A DNA stretch of 64,000 nt from Clostridium sp. UBA4108 (GTDB lineage: Bacteria > Bacillota > Clostridia > Clostridiales > Clostridiaceae): assembly GCA_002381695.1 (NCBI GenBank), contig DFXM01000022.1, positions 52,118 through 116,117 of the forward strand, written 5' to 3'. The notes under the pieces were generated by a model. That model was not told the DNA's origin. It saw only the letters and a list, made by a program, of their open reading frames with translations, and did not search any database. The position numbers and the translations under genes were made by a program. Position 1 is the first letter of the stretch; each line of letters begins with the position of its first letter. Positions 26,813 through 34,873 of the stretch are shown piece by piece.

Positions 26813-28687
26813 ATGAGTGAAAAGAAGAAAATTATAGTACTCGGTGGTGGATACGGAGGCGTATTAACTGCTAAAAAATTAGCTAAGAAATTAAAAAAAG
26901 ATGAGAATGTTCAAATTACTCTTATTGATAAAAATCCATATCACACTATGTTAACAGAGCTTCATGAAGTAGCTGCAGAAAGAGTATCAGAGGATTCTAT
27001 TAGAATTGATTTAAAGAAGATATTTGAAGGAAGAAAAGTAAATGTTGTTTTAGATGAAATTACAGAGTTAGATTTTAAAAATAAAACATTGAAATCTGAA
27101 AAAAATTCATACTCTTATGATTATTTAGTAGTTGGAGCTGGTTGTAAGCCTACTTACTTTGGAATACCAGGGGCAGAGGAGTATACACACAAGCTATGGT
27201 CTTATGAGGATGCAGTTAATTTAAGAGAGCATATACTAAACAATTTTAGACTTGCAGTTAAAGAAACAAATAAAGTAAAAAGAGAAAAGTTATTAACCTT
27301 TGTTGTAGTTGGAGCTGGATTTACTGGAATAGAAATGATAGGAGAATTAGCTGAATGGGCAGATAGATTATGTAAAGATTTTCATATTGAGAGACATGAA
27401 GTTAAATTACATGTAATGGATGCTTTACCTAAGATATTACCTATATTTCCAGATAAAATAATAAAAAAGGCTGAAAAGAGATTACACAAGTTAGGTGTAA
27501 ATATAAAGACAAATGCATGTATTACAGAAGTTAGTGAAGATTCAGTACTTTTCTGTAATGATGGTGGAAAGATTAGTGCAGGAACTATAGTTTGGGCAGC
27601 TGGAGTTGAGGGAGCAGATATCCTTGAAAAAATGGATATAACTCAAAAACCAAGAAAGAGAATAGTGACTAATGATAAACTTCAATCAGTAGATTATGAG
27701 AATGTATATGCAGTTGGAGACAATATATTCTATATTCCAAAAGGTGAGGAAAGACCAGTTCCACAGATGGTAGAAAATGCTGAGAGTTCAGCACCAATAG
27801 TTGCTCACAATATATATACAGATATTAAAGGTGGAGAAAAGAAATCCTATGAGCCTAAGTTCCATGGAGCAATGGTTTGTATAGGTGGTAAATATGGACT
27901 AGCACATTTAGGAATGCCAGGAAAATTCTTTGGGTTACCAAGTTTCTTTGCAATGTTCGTTAAGCACTTTATAAATTTAGTATATTTTGTTCAAGTAGCT
28001 GGATTTAATAAATGTTGGTCATATATATTACATGAGTTTTTCCATGTTAAAGATAATAGAAGCTTTGTTGGAGGACATTTTGCAAAATCCTCTCCAAACT
28101 TTTGGTTAGTTATATTAAGAGTTTTTGTAGGTTACAAGTGGCTTACAGAAGGATTAGCCAAGTTGCCAAAGATAATATCAGATCCATCAAACATTTTCTT
28201 AATACCAGCGCCACCAGCTAGTGCAGTATCAGGGGCAACAGCAGCTGCAGAAGCAGTAACTGCAGCATCAGGACAAGGTGGAGCAGAAGCAGCTTCACAA
28301 TGGGGTGAAGCATTGGGAGTACCTCAGTTTATTGAAAATATGGTTAAATGGTCTATGGATACTTTCTTCTATACAGGGGATGGTGGATTTACAGGATTAG
28401 CACAAGTGTTCCAAACAGCTATGGTAATTGGTGAAATATTAGTAGGTATATTACTAATAGTTGGACTATTTACAGCAGTTGCATCAATAATTTCAATTGC
28501 AATGGGAAGTATGATTTGGGCATCGGGAATGGCACCAGTTGAAATGTTATGGTATTTAACTTCAAGTATAGCATTAATAGGTGGTTCAGGAAGTACCTTT
28601 GGATTAGATTACTATGTGTTACCAGTGCTTAAGAAATGGTGGAAAAACATAGGATGGGTTAAAAAATCATATTTATATGTAGATTAG
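26813..28687 (+). CDS. ndh2: Type II NADH:quinone dehydrogenase with membrane C-terminus (Ndh2-like)
   Basis: This 624-residue flavoprotein has an FAD motif VLGGGYGG (9-16), an NADH motif VVVGAGFTGIE (about 163-173) and YAVGDN (about 300) as in type II NADH dehydrogenases. After about residue 430 it gains a membrane domain of about four helices resembling DoxX. In that domain an Ala/Gly-rich loop (about 465-500) joins the first two helices. Ordinary NDH-2 enzymes have about 400 residues, and the C-terminal membrane extension is the mark of the Ndh2 of Listeria EET, which reduces a dedicated quinone pool. The loop contains SGAT (473-476), similar to flavinylation motifs but without the upstream Asp. 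GGGGGG precedes the ATG. Confidence 0.92.
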   Translation: MSEKKKIIVLGGGYGGVLTAKKLAKKLKKDENVQITLIDKNPYHTMLTELHEVAAERVSEDSIRIDLKKIFEGRKVNVVLDEITELDFKNKTLKSEKNSYSYDYLVVGAGCKPTYFGIPGAEEYTHKLWSYEDAVNLREHILNNFRLAVKETNKVKREKLLTFVVVGAGFTGIEMIGELAEWADRLCKDFHIERHEVKLHVMDALPKILPIFPDKIIKKAEKRLHKLGVNIKTNACITEVSEDSVLFCNDGGKISAGTIVWAAGVEGADILEKMDITQKPRKRIVTNDKLQSVDYENVYAVGDNIFYIPKGEERPVPQMVENAESSAPIVAHNIYTDIKGGEKKSYEPKFHGAMVCIGGKYGLAHLGMPGKFFGLPSFFAMFVKHFINLVYFVQVAGFNKCWSYILHEFFHVKDNRSFVGGHFAKSSPNFWLVILRVFVGYKWLTEGLAKLPKIISDPSNIFLIPAPPASAVSGATAAAEAVTAASGQGGAEAASQWGEALGVPQFIENMVKWSMDTFFYTGDGGFTGLAQVFQTAMVIGEILVGILLIVGLFTAVASIISIAMGSMIWASGMAPVEMLWYLTSSIALIGGSGSTFGLDYYVLPVLKKWWKNIGWVKKSYLYVD

Positions 28688-28736
28688 AATTAATTAAATT
28701 AAAAGTTCATAAATAAGAATAAAGTTTTTAAACTTA

Positions 28737-28777
28737 CAAATGTCCTTTTAATTATTTTTAAAAGGACATTTGGTTTT
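28737..28777 (+). terminator. Terminator after the Ndh2-like gene
   Basis: A perfect stem of about 15 bp (CAAATGTCCTTTTAA with TTAAAAGGACATTTG) is followed by GTTTT. It separates ndh2 from the quinone gene run, so the latter probably has its own promoter or depends on read-through. Confidence 0.85.
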
Positions 28778-28851
28778 ATAATTGAATATATAAATAACTA
28801 CTATTTTATGTAACTATTAGCACAATAACATTGTAAAAAATGGGGGAGAGC

Positions 28852-29823
28852 ATGAGTAATTTTTGGAATGAATATCCTGATATTCAAAAGCAATTAGAAA
28901 ATGTAACTAAAATAATTGAGAAAAACATAAAATGTAGAGAAAAGCAAATGGAAGAGGCAATATTACCTCTAGTGAAGGTTGGAGGAAAAATGCTAAGACC
29001 TGCTCTTCTCATAATAGGAAGTAAGTTTGGAAAATATGAACAAGAGAAAATTGAAAATTTAGCCGCAGCTATTGAAATGATGCATACAGCTACCTTAATT
29101 CATGATGATATTATAGATGAAGCTAATCTAAGGAGAGGTGTTGAAACTATTCAAAGTAAGTATGGAAAAGAATATGCGGTATATATGGGAGATTACTTAT
29201 TTTGTCAATGTTTCATAATGTTATCACAATATAATTATACCATGGAGACTTTAAGAGACATTTCAAAGGGTATATCAAAAATATGTATGGGCGAAGTAGC
29301 TCAATATAACCTTAGATATTCAACTAGTACTACTTTGAGGAAATATATAAAGGTGGCATCAGGAAAAACGGCAGCCTTATTTGCTATAAGTCTTTATAGT
29401 GGAGCAAAAGAATCTAATTGTGAAGAGAAGCTTTCAAAGTTATTAGGTAAAATTGGACATAGCATAGGGATGGCATTTCAAATTGTAGATGATTTATTAG
29501 ACTATAACAGTGATACTACTAGTTTAGGTAAAAATGCCCAAAAGGATTTAATCCAAGGATACTATACCTTACCAATAATTTATGCTCTTGAAAAAGATGT
29601 GGATAATAGAATAGCCAGTGTGTTAAATAAAGATTCACTAAATGATGAAGAAGTTAAAGAAATAATTGACTTAGTGAGGGAATATGGTGGAGTTGAGAAA
29701 ACAGCTAATTTAGCTAAGGCTTATACTAATAGAGCGTTTAGTAATATTGAAAAGTTACCAGACTGTGAAAGTAAAACAATATTAAAAGAAATAACAAAGA
29801 AGCTATTAAAAAGAATTTATTAG
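28852..29823 (+). CDS. Long-chain polyprenyl diphosphate synthase
   Basis: This 323-residue trans-prenyltransferase has both aspartate-rich motifs, DDIID (85-89) and DDLLD (213-217), and GGKMLRPALL near the N-terminus. It elongates farnesyl diphosphate with isopentenyl diphosphate to the side chain of a quinone, like HepT or Listeria DmkB. The small residues before the first motif suggest a long product (C30 or longer), which the sequence alone does not fix. The ATG at 28852 follows GGGGGAG. An ATG 12 bp upstream overlaps that site. It is the first gene of the quinone run. Confidence 0.9.
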   Translation: MSNFWNEYPDIQKQLENVTKIIEKNIKCREKQMEEAILPLVKVGGKMLRPALLIIGSKFGKYEQEKIENLAAAIEMMHTATLIHDDIIDEANLRRGVETIQSKYGKEYAVYMGDYLFCQCFIMLSQYNYTMETLRDISKGISKICMGEVAQYNLRYSTSTTLRKYIKVASGKTAALFAISLYSGAKESNCEEKLSKLLGKIGHSIGMAFQIVDDLLDYNSDTTSLGKNAQKDLIQGYYTLPIIYALEKDVDNRIASVLNKDSLNDEEVKEIIDLVREYGGVEKTANLAKAYTNRAFSNIEKLPDCESKTILKEITKKLLKRIY

Positions 29824-29904
29824 TAAGAGCGTCTGAAAGAAAATATATTAGTAGAATTGCTTATTATTTTCTTAAAGATGCTTTAATTTGGGAGGAAGAT
29901 TTTT

Positions 29905-31344
29905 ATGGCATATAAAGACTTGCAGCATTTTATGAAAGTTCTAAAGGAAAGAAATCTTTTAGATACAATTGAAGTAGAGGTTGATGCTAATCTTGAAATC
30001 ACTGAGATTACAGATAGGGTTTCAAAGAGTAATGGCAATGGGCTATTATTTAAGAAGGTTAAAGGGTCACCTTATCCAGTACTAATAAATTCGCTAGGGA
30101 GCTATGAAAGATTAAACTTAGGGCTAGAGATAGAAGAACTTGATGATATCGCAGATATAATAATGGATTTTATGGATATAACAAATTATGTAACATTAAT
30201 AAATAAAATAAAATCCATACCCAAACTAGCAAGACTTGCTAGAGTATTTCCTAAAAAGGTAACTTCAGCAATATGTCAAGAGGTTATAGAGGAACCAGAC
30301 TTAGATACATTACCTATTTTACAATGTTGGCCTAAGGATGGAGGAAGATATATTACTCTTCCATTAGTTATAACAAAAGACCCTGAGACTAATCAGCAAA
30401 ATATGGGAATGTATAGGCTTCAGGTATATGATAAGAAAACCACAGGAATGCACTGGCATCTACATAAAGATGGCAAGGAAATATATGAAAAGTACAGAAA
30501 ATTAGGACAAAAAATGCCTGTAGCGGTGGCACTGGGATGTGACCCTGCGACCATATATTCTGCAACAGCTCCGCTACCTAAAATGATAGATGAAATGATA
30601 TTTTCTGGATTTCTAAGGAAAGAACCACTAGAAATAGTAAAGTGTGTTACTAATGATATATATGTGCCGGCTAATGCTGAATTTATATTGGAAGGATATG
30701 TGGATTTAGATGAGAAGAGGCTAGAGGGACCTTTTGGAGATCATACAGGATATTATTCACTTTCTGATATGTATCCAGTTTTCCATATTGAAAAGATTAC
30801 TAGGAGAAAAAATCCTGTATACCCTACAACTATTGTAGGTAAACCACCAATGGAAGATTGTTACTTAGGAAAAGCTACTGAGAGATTCTTTTTACCGCTT
30901 ATGAGAATACAATGTCCTGAGATTATAGATATGAATTTCCCACTAGAAGGAGTATTTCACAACTGTGTTATTGTATCCATAAAAAAATCTTACCCAAAGC
31001 ATGCTCATAAGGTAATGAGTGCATTATGGGGAATGGGACAAATGATGTATACTAAGATGATTATAGTGGTAGATGAAAATATAAATCCACATGATTTATC
31101 TACTGTAGCATGGAAAGTGTTTAACAATATAGATCCAAGCAGAGATGTAGTTATATCAGAAGGACCGCTAGATGCATTAGACCATGCATCAAATACTCCT
31201 AACTATGGTTCGAGAATAGGCATTGATGCTACAAAAAAATGGGCATCAGAAGGTCATACTAGAGAATGGCCAGATGATATAGAGATGACTAAAGAAGTAA
31301 AGGAACTTGTGGATAAGAGGTGGAAGGAATATGGTATTAAGTAA
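29905..31344 (+). CDS. ubiD: UbiD-family prenyl-FMN decarboxylase
   Basis: This 479-residue enzyme matches UbiD, which removes the carboxyl group of a prenylated aromatic acid using prenylated FMN from UbiX. Visible marks are ITEITDRVSKSNGNGLLF, the cofactor region MGMYRLQVYDKKTTGMHWHLHKDG and the catalytic stretch LEGPFGDHTGYYSL. The tail contains DPSRDVVISEGPLDALDHAS. The full length is normal. In the futalosine pathway the equivalent step is MqnL. GGGAGGAAG precedes the ATG, and the UbiA gene overlaps its end by 14 bp. Confidence 0.93.
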   Translation: MAYKDLQHFMKVLKERNLLDTIEVEVDANLEITEITDRVSKSNGNGLLFKKVKGSPYPVLINSLGSYERLNLGLEIEELDDIADIIMDFMDITNYVTLINKIKSIPKLARLARVFPKKVTSAICQEVIEEPDLDTLPILQCWPKDGGRYITLPLVITKDPETNQQNMGMYRLQVYDKKTTGMHWHLHKDGKEIYEKYRKLGQKMPVAVALGCDPATIYSATAPLPKMIDEMIFSGFLRKEPLEIVKCVTNDIYVPANAEFILEGYVDLDEKRLEGPFGDHTGYYSLSDMYPVFHIEKITRRKNPVYPTTIVGKPPMEDCYLGKATERFFLPLMRIQCPEIIDMNFPLEGVFHNCVIVSIKKSYPKHAHKVMSALWGMGQMMYTKMIIVVDENINPHDLSTVAWKVFNNIDPSRDVVISEGPLDALDHASNTPNYGSRIGIDATKKWASEGHTREWPDDIEMTKEVKELVDKRWKEYGIK

Positions 31345-32185
31345 ATTAAAGAAGTATGGAGAGTTAGTTATGTTTTCTCATACTCTTTTTTCTCTTCCTT
31401 TTGCTCTTATATCCATGGTCTGGGCAGCAAATGGGCTGCCTAATTTCATGGTAATATTTTGGATATTATTAGCATTGGTGGGCGCTAGAAATGGAGCTAA
31501 TGCATTAAATAGAATAGTTGATAAGGACATAGATAAAAAGAATCCAAGAACTGCAAATAGAAACTTGCCCAGGGGAGATGTGAAAAATTATGAAGCATGG
31601 GCAATAGTTATATTGTGCTTTAGTATTTTTATACTTTCAGCTTATAAGTTAAATTCACTTTGTTTTATGTTGTCTCCGGTAGCATTATTCTTATTCATAA
31701 TTTATTCTTTTACAAAGAGATTTACATGGACATGCCATATGGTATTAGGAGTAGCCTGTGCTGGAGCTCCTGTAGGTGCATGGCTTGCAGTAACAGGACA
31801 GTTTGCAATTACACCTTTAGTACTTGGAGCAGTAGTTGCTTTATGGGTGGCCGGTTTTGATATAATATATGGAACTCAAGATATAGCCTTTGATAAATCA
31901 AATGGGTTATTTTCTATACCAGTAAAATTTGGATTAAAGGGTGCATTGGCTATTTCATCCATGTTCCATTTTATTATGATTTTACTATTGATTTCATTAT
32001 ATTTTATAATGGATAGAGGAGCTATATATTTAATAGGAATATTTTTAGCCACAGGATTATTGGCACTAGAGCATTATATGGTATCACCTAGCAATGAAAA
32101 AAAGATGAAATTTGTTTCATATAATCTTAATCAAGTAGTGAGTGTAGTGATATTTGTCTTTACTATGATGGATGCATTTTTATAG
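31331..32185 (+). CDS. ubiA: UbiA-family prenyltransferase (UbiA/MqnP type)
   Basis: This 284-residue membrane prenyltransferase is predicted to have eight or nine helices. The first aspartate motif is NRIVDKDID (60-68) and the second is DIIYGTQDIAFD (177-188). The YxxQD form is typical of UbiA and MqnP, which prenylate hydroxybenzoate or dihydroxynaphthoate acids that keep their carboxyl group. MenA, which loses it during transfer, differs here. This agrees with the neighbouring UbiD and UbiX. The start is the ATG at 31331 behind GGAAGG, inside the end of ubiD, so translation is coupled. The acceptor is unproven. Confidence 0.92.
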   Translation: MVLSKLKKYGELVMFSHTLFSLPFALISMVWAANGLPNFMVIFWILLALVGARNGANALNRIVDKDIDKKNPRTANRNLPRGDVKNYEAWAIVILCFSIFILSAYKLNSLCFMLSPVALFLFIIYSFTKRFTWTCHMVLGVACAGAPVGAWLAVTGQFAITPLVLGAVVALWVAGFDIIYGTQDIAFDKSNGLFSIPVKFGLKGALAISSMFHFIMILLLISLYFIMDRGAIYLIGIFLATGLLALEHYMVSPSNEKKMKFVSYNLNQVVSVVIFVFTMMDAFL

Positions 32186-32227
32186 AGATATACAAAAGTT
32201 AATATTGATAGGTGGAGGAGAAAAACA

Positions 32228-32809
32228 GTGGATAAATACATAGTTGGAATTACAGGTGCTAGTGGAAGTATATATGGGAAAAGAATCTGTGAGGAGTTAA
32301 TAAAAAATAAAAAGAAAGTATACTTAGTTATCACAGATTATGGGAGAAAAGTATTTGAATATGAGTGCGAAGTTTCATTTGAAAACTGGCTTAGAGAGTT
32401 AGAAGAAAATGAGGGACAGATAGAGTTATGTGATATAAGGGATATGTTTTCAGATATAGCCAGTGGCTCCTTTAAGACTAGAGGAATGGTTATTTCACCA
32501 TGTTCTATGGGAACTCTATCTAAAATTGCCAATGGAATTTCAGATAGTTTATTAATAAGAGCTGCAGATGTAATGATTAAAGAAAAACGAAAGCTTATAT
32601 TAATTCCAAGAGAAACCCCATTAAGCTCTATTCATCTTAAAAATATGTTGATCTTAAGTGATCTAAATGTGGAAATAGTTCCTCCTATGCCAGCTTTTTA
32701 TCAAAGACCAAAAACCATAGAGGAAATAGTTAATTCTACTGTTGGAAGAGTTTTGGATATGTTAGGAATAGAAAATACATTATACGATTCTTGGGGAACT
32801 GAGGAATAG
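32228..32809 (+). CDS. ubiX: UbiX-family flavin prenyltransferase
   Basis: This 193-residue flavoprotein makes prenylated FMN, the cofactor of UbiD, from FMN and dimethylallyl phosphate. The N-terminal ITGASGSIYG (8-17), SPCSMGTLSKIANGISDSLLIRAADVMIKE and LIPRETPLSSIHLKNM are the family motifs. The length is standard. The GTG start follows GGTGGAGGAG. Its place beside ubiD and ubiA shows that the decarboxylase here is a true prenyl-FMN enzyme. The ABC ATPase gene follows after 12 bp. Confidence 0.95.
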   Translation: MDKYIVGITGASGSIYGKRICEELIKNKKKVYLVITDYGRKVFEYECEVSFENWLRELEENEGQIELCDIRDMFSDIASGSFKTRGMVISPCSMGTLSKIANGISDSLLIRAADVMIKEKRKLILIPRETPLSSIHLKNMLILSDLNVEIVPPMPAFYQRPKTIEEIVNSTVGRVLDMLGIENTLYDSWGTEE

Positions 32810-32821
32810 TAGGTGATTTAA

Positions 32822-33580
32822 TTGATTTCTATAAAAGAGCTTAATGTAAGCTATAAAAGTAAGAATAAAATTATAAGAGCTATTGAAAATTTTAGCTTAG
32901 ATATTAATTCAGGGGAGATATGTACTATTATTGGGCCCTCTGGATGCGGAAAATCTACATTGCTAAAGGTGGTTGCTGGAATTATTAAAGAATATGAAGG
33001 ACAAGTAACTATTGATAAAATGAAATTAAATACAAAGATACATAGAATTGGATATATACCTCAGAATTATGGATTAATTAATTGGAAAACTGTAGAAGAC
33101 AATATTTTATTAGGTGCCAAAATAAAAGATGGCAAAAATAATATAGACAGGGAGCACTATAGAGATATTATAAAAGAACTAAGGATTGAAGAAGTTGTGA
33201 ATAGATATCCAAGAGAGTTAAGTGGTGGTCAAATGCAGAGGGTTGCCATGGCTAGAGCACTAGTTATAAAACCCAATGTACTTTTAATGGATGAGTGTTT
33301 TTCAGCATTAGATGAAATTGCTAAGGAAGAAATACAAAAATTATTTCTGAAAATATGGAAAGAATATAAGGTAACTACTATTCTAGTTACCCATAATATC
33401 AAGGAAGCTATTTACTTAGGAGAAAAGATAGCAGTTATGAGAACTTGTCCAGAAAGTTTGATAATGGTTAAGAAAAATGAATTCTTTGAGAAAGAAGATG
33501 TGGATATGGATATAAACTATTTTCAATTCAAGAATACATTGAAAAATATGCTAAAGGAAAGATGTAACTATGAAAACTAA
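32822..33580 (+). CDS. ABC importer ATPase, SsuB/TauB type
   Basis: This 252-residue ATPase has Walker A GPSGCGKST (38-46), the signature LSGGQMQRVAMARAL, Walker B VLLMDECFSALD and the switch LVTHNIKEAIYLGEKIAVM. The last motif is typical of nitrate, taurine and thiamine-precursor importers. The Walker B aspartate is followed by ECFSALD, with C replacing the usual proline, a mild oddity. The start is TTG behind AGGTGA. It overlaps the permease gene by 11 bp and lies 12 bp after ubiX, so it belongs to the quinone operon. It probably energises the importer with the binding protein at 25687. Confidence 0.92.
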   Translation: MISIKELNVSYKSKNKIIRAIENFSLDINSGEICTIIGPSGCGKSTLLKVVAGIIKEYEGQVTIDKMKLNTKIHRIGYIPQNYGLINWKTVEDNILLGAKIKDGKNNIDREHYRDIIKELRIEEVVNRYPRELSGGQMQRVAMARALVIKPNVLLMDECFSALDEIAKEEIQKLFLKIWKEYKVTTILVTHNIKEAIYLGEKIAVMRTCPESLIMVKKNEFFEKEDVDMDINYFQFKNTLKNMLKERCNYEN

Positions 33581-34313
33581 GGATTATGGATTTAAAAGTT
33601 TTATTATAGCCTTTGTTCTTATAGTTATAAGTTGGCAGTTTTTAGCTATGCTATTGGAAATACCCATATTCCCTACACCAACTGAAATATTTATAAATAT
33701 CTGTGAAATCTTTAAAAGTAAGATTTTAATTCATATAGCCTATAGTTTAAAAAGAATTATATTAGGGATAGCATTAACCCTATTTATCGGAACTCCATTA
33801 GGAATTCTTATGGGATATTATGAAAAAGTAGATTTATTACTTTCTCCTATATTATATTTTAATTATCCTGTTCCTAAGATGGCATTACTACCCATAATAA
33901 TGCTTATTTTTGGATTAGGTGATAGCTCTAAAATAGTGATGATATTTTTAATTACATTTTTCCCTGTAGTAGTAAATATAAGAGATGGAATAAAAGAGAT
34001 GGGAAAAGAAATATTTTATCCACTATATTCTTTAGGTGCTAGTGATTTTCAAATGGTTAAAGAAGTAATTTTACCGGGAATAATACCGAGAATTCTCACC
34101 TCTCTAAGAATAGTTCTAGGGACTGCCATATCTGTTCTATTTTTTACAGAAAATTTCGGCACAGAATATGGATTAGGATATTTTATCATGGATGCTTGGA
34201 TGAGAGTGAATTATGTGGAGATGTATTCTGGGATTGTAATAATTAGTATATTAGGATTATTGCTATTTATGTTTATAGATATTGTGGAAAGGGTAACTTG
34301 TAAATGGCAATGA
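33570..34313 (+). CDS. ABC importer permease, SsuC/TauC type
   Basis: This 247-residue inner membrane permease has about six helices and the EAA-like loop YSLGASDFQMVKEVILPGIIPRILTSLRIVLG, characteristic of the SsuC/TauC/ThiX group. The N-terminal FPTPTEIFINICEIFKS is also typical of this group. It overlaps the ATPase gene by 11 bp. With the ATPase and the lipoprotein at 25687 it makes a complete high-affinity importer. The position within quinone genes suggests the cargo feeds them. Confidence 0.92.
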   Translation: MKTKDYGFKSFIIAFVLIVISWQFLAMLLEIPIFPTPTEIFINICEIFKSKILIHIAYSLKRIILGIALTLFIGTPLGILMGYYEKVDLLLSPILYFNYPVPKMALLPIIMLIFGLGDSSKIVMIFLITFFPVVVNIRDGIKEMGKEIFYPLYSLGASDFQMVKEVILPGIIPRILTSLRIVLGTAISVLFFTENFGTEYGLGYFIMDAWMRVNYVEMYSGIVIISILGLLLFMFIDIVERVTCKWQ

Positions 34314-34389
34314 TGACAAAAAAAAGTTACAATGATATAATATATAAGAAGACGATTACATAAAAACACCATTATATGGGGGTGGCGTT

Positions 34390-34761
34390 TTGGAAAAATA
34401 TAAAAATACCGTATTATTACTTGTTCTTCTTATAGGAGTTATAATAGTATCATTATTTATAGAAAACAAGCCAGAAGAGATTATATATAGAAGTGGAACC
34501 TATGAAGGTATAGGAAACGGGCATCATGGTCCTATTAAGATATTAGTTACTACAAACGAATATAAGATTATTAAGATAGATATTATTGAGGAATATGAGA
34601 TGCCAGAGGTTAGTAAATTTGTATATGAAGAGATACCTAAATTAGTTATAAAAAAAAATAGCGCAGATATAGATATGGTTAGTGGTGCAACTTTTACTAG
34701 TGAAGGATTAATTAAGGCTATAGAAGACGGGTTAAAGAAGGCATCTTTAAAAAATGACTAG
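34390..34761 (+). CDS. Membrane-anchored single FMN-binding domain protein
   Basis: This 123-residue protein has one N-terminal membrane helix (7-24) and a single FMN-binding domain. The domain has RSGTYEGIGNGHHGPIKILV, KIDIIEEYEMPEV and the attachment motif DMVSGAT (T101). The flavin would lie outside the membrane, as in EET or reductase electron relays. It could pass electrons between the quinone pool and the lipoprotein at 24715. The TTG start follows GGGGGTGG. It lies 76 bp after the permease and before a terminator at 34821, so it is the last gene of the long run. Confidence 0.88.
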   Translation: MEKYKNTVLLLVLLIGVIIVSLFIENKPEEIIYRSGTYEGIGNGHHGPIKILVTTNEYKIIKIDIIEEYEMPEVSKFVYEEIPKLVIKKNSADIDMVSGATFTSEGLIKAIEDGLKKASLKND

Positions 34762-34820
34762 ACTAAGTTATTTTATGTGACTAAAGTAGCTCTTAAAGAT
34801 AAATGAATTCTGAAGATAAT

Positions 34821-34855
34821 GCATTTCAAATTTAAATTTGAAATGCTTTATTTTT
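34821..34855 (+). terminator. Terminator before the two-component genes
   Basis: A perfect 26-bp palindrome with arms GCATTTCAAATTT and AAATTTGAAATGC is followed by TTTATTTTT. It ends the quinone/importer run just before the kinase ribosome binding site. Confidence 0.85.
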
Positions 34856-34873
34856 AAGGAAGGAGGATGGATA

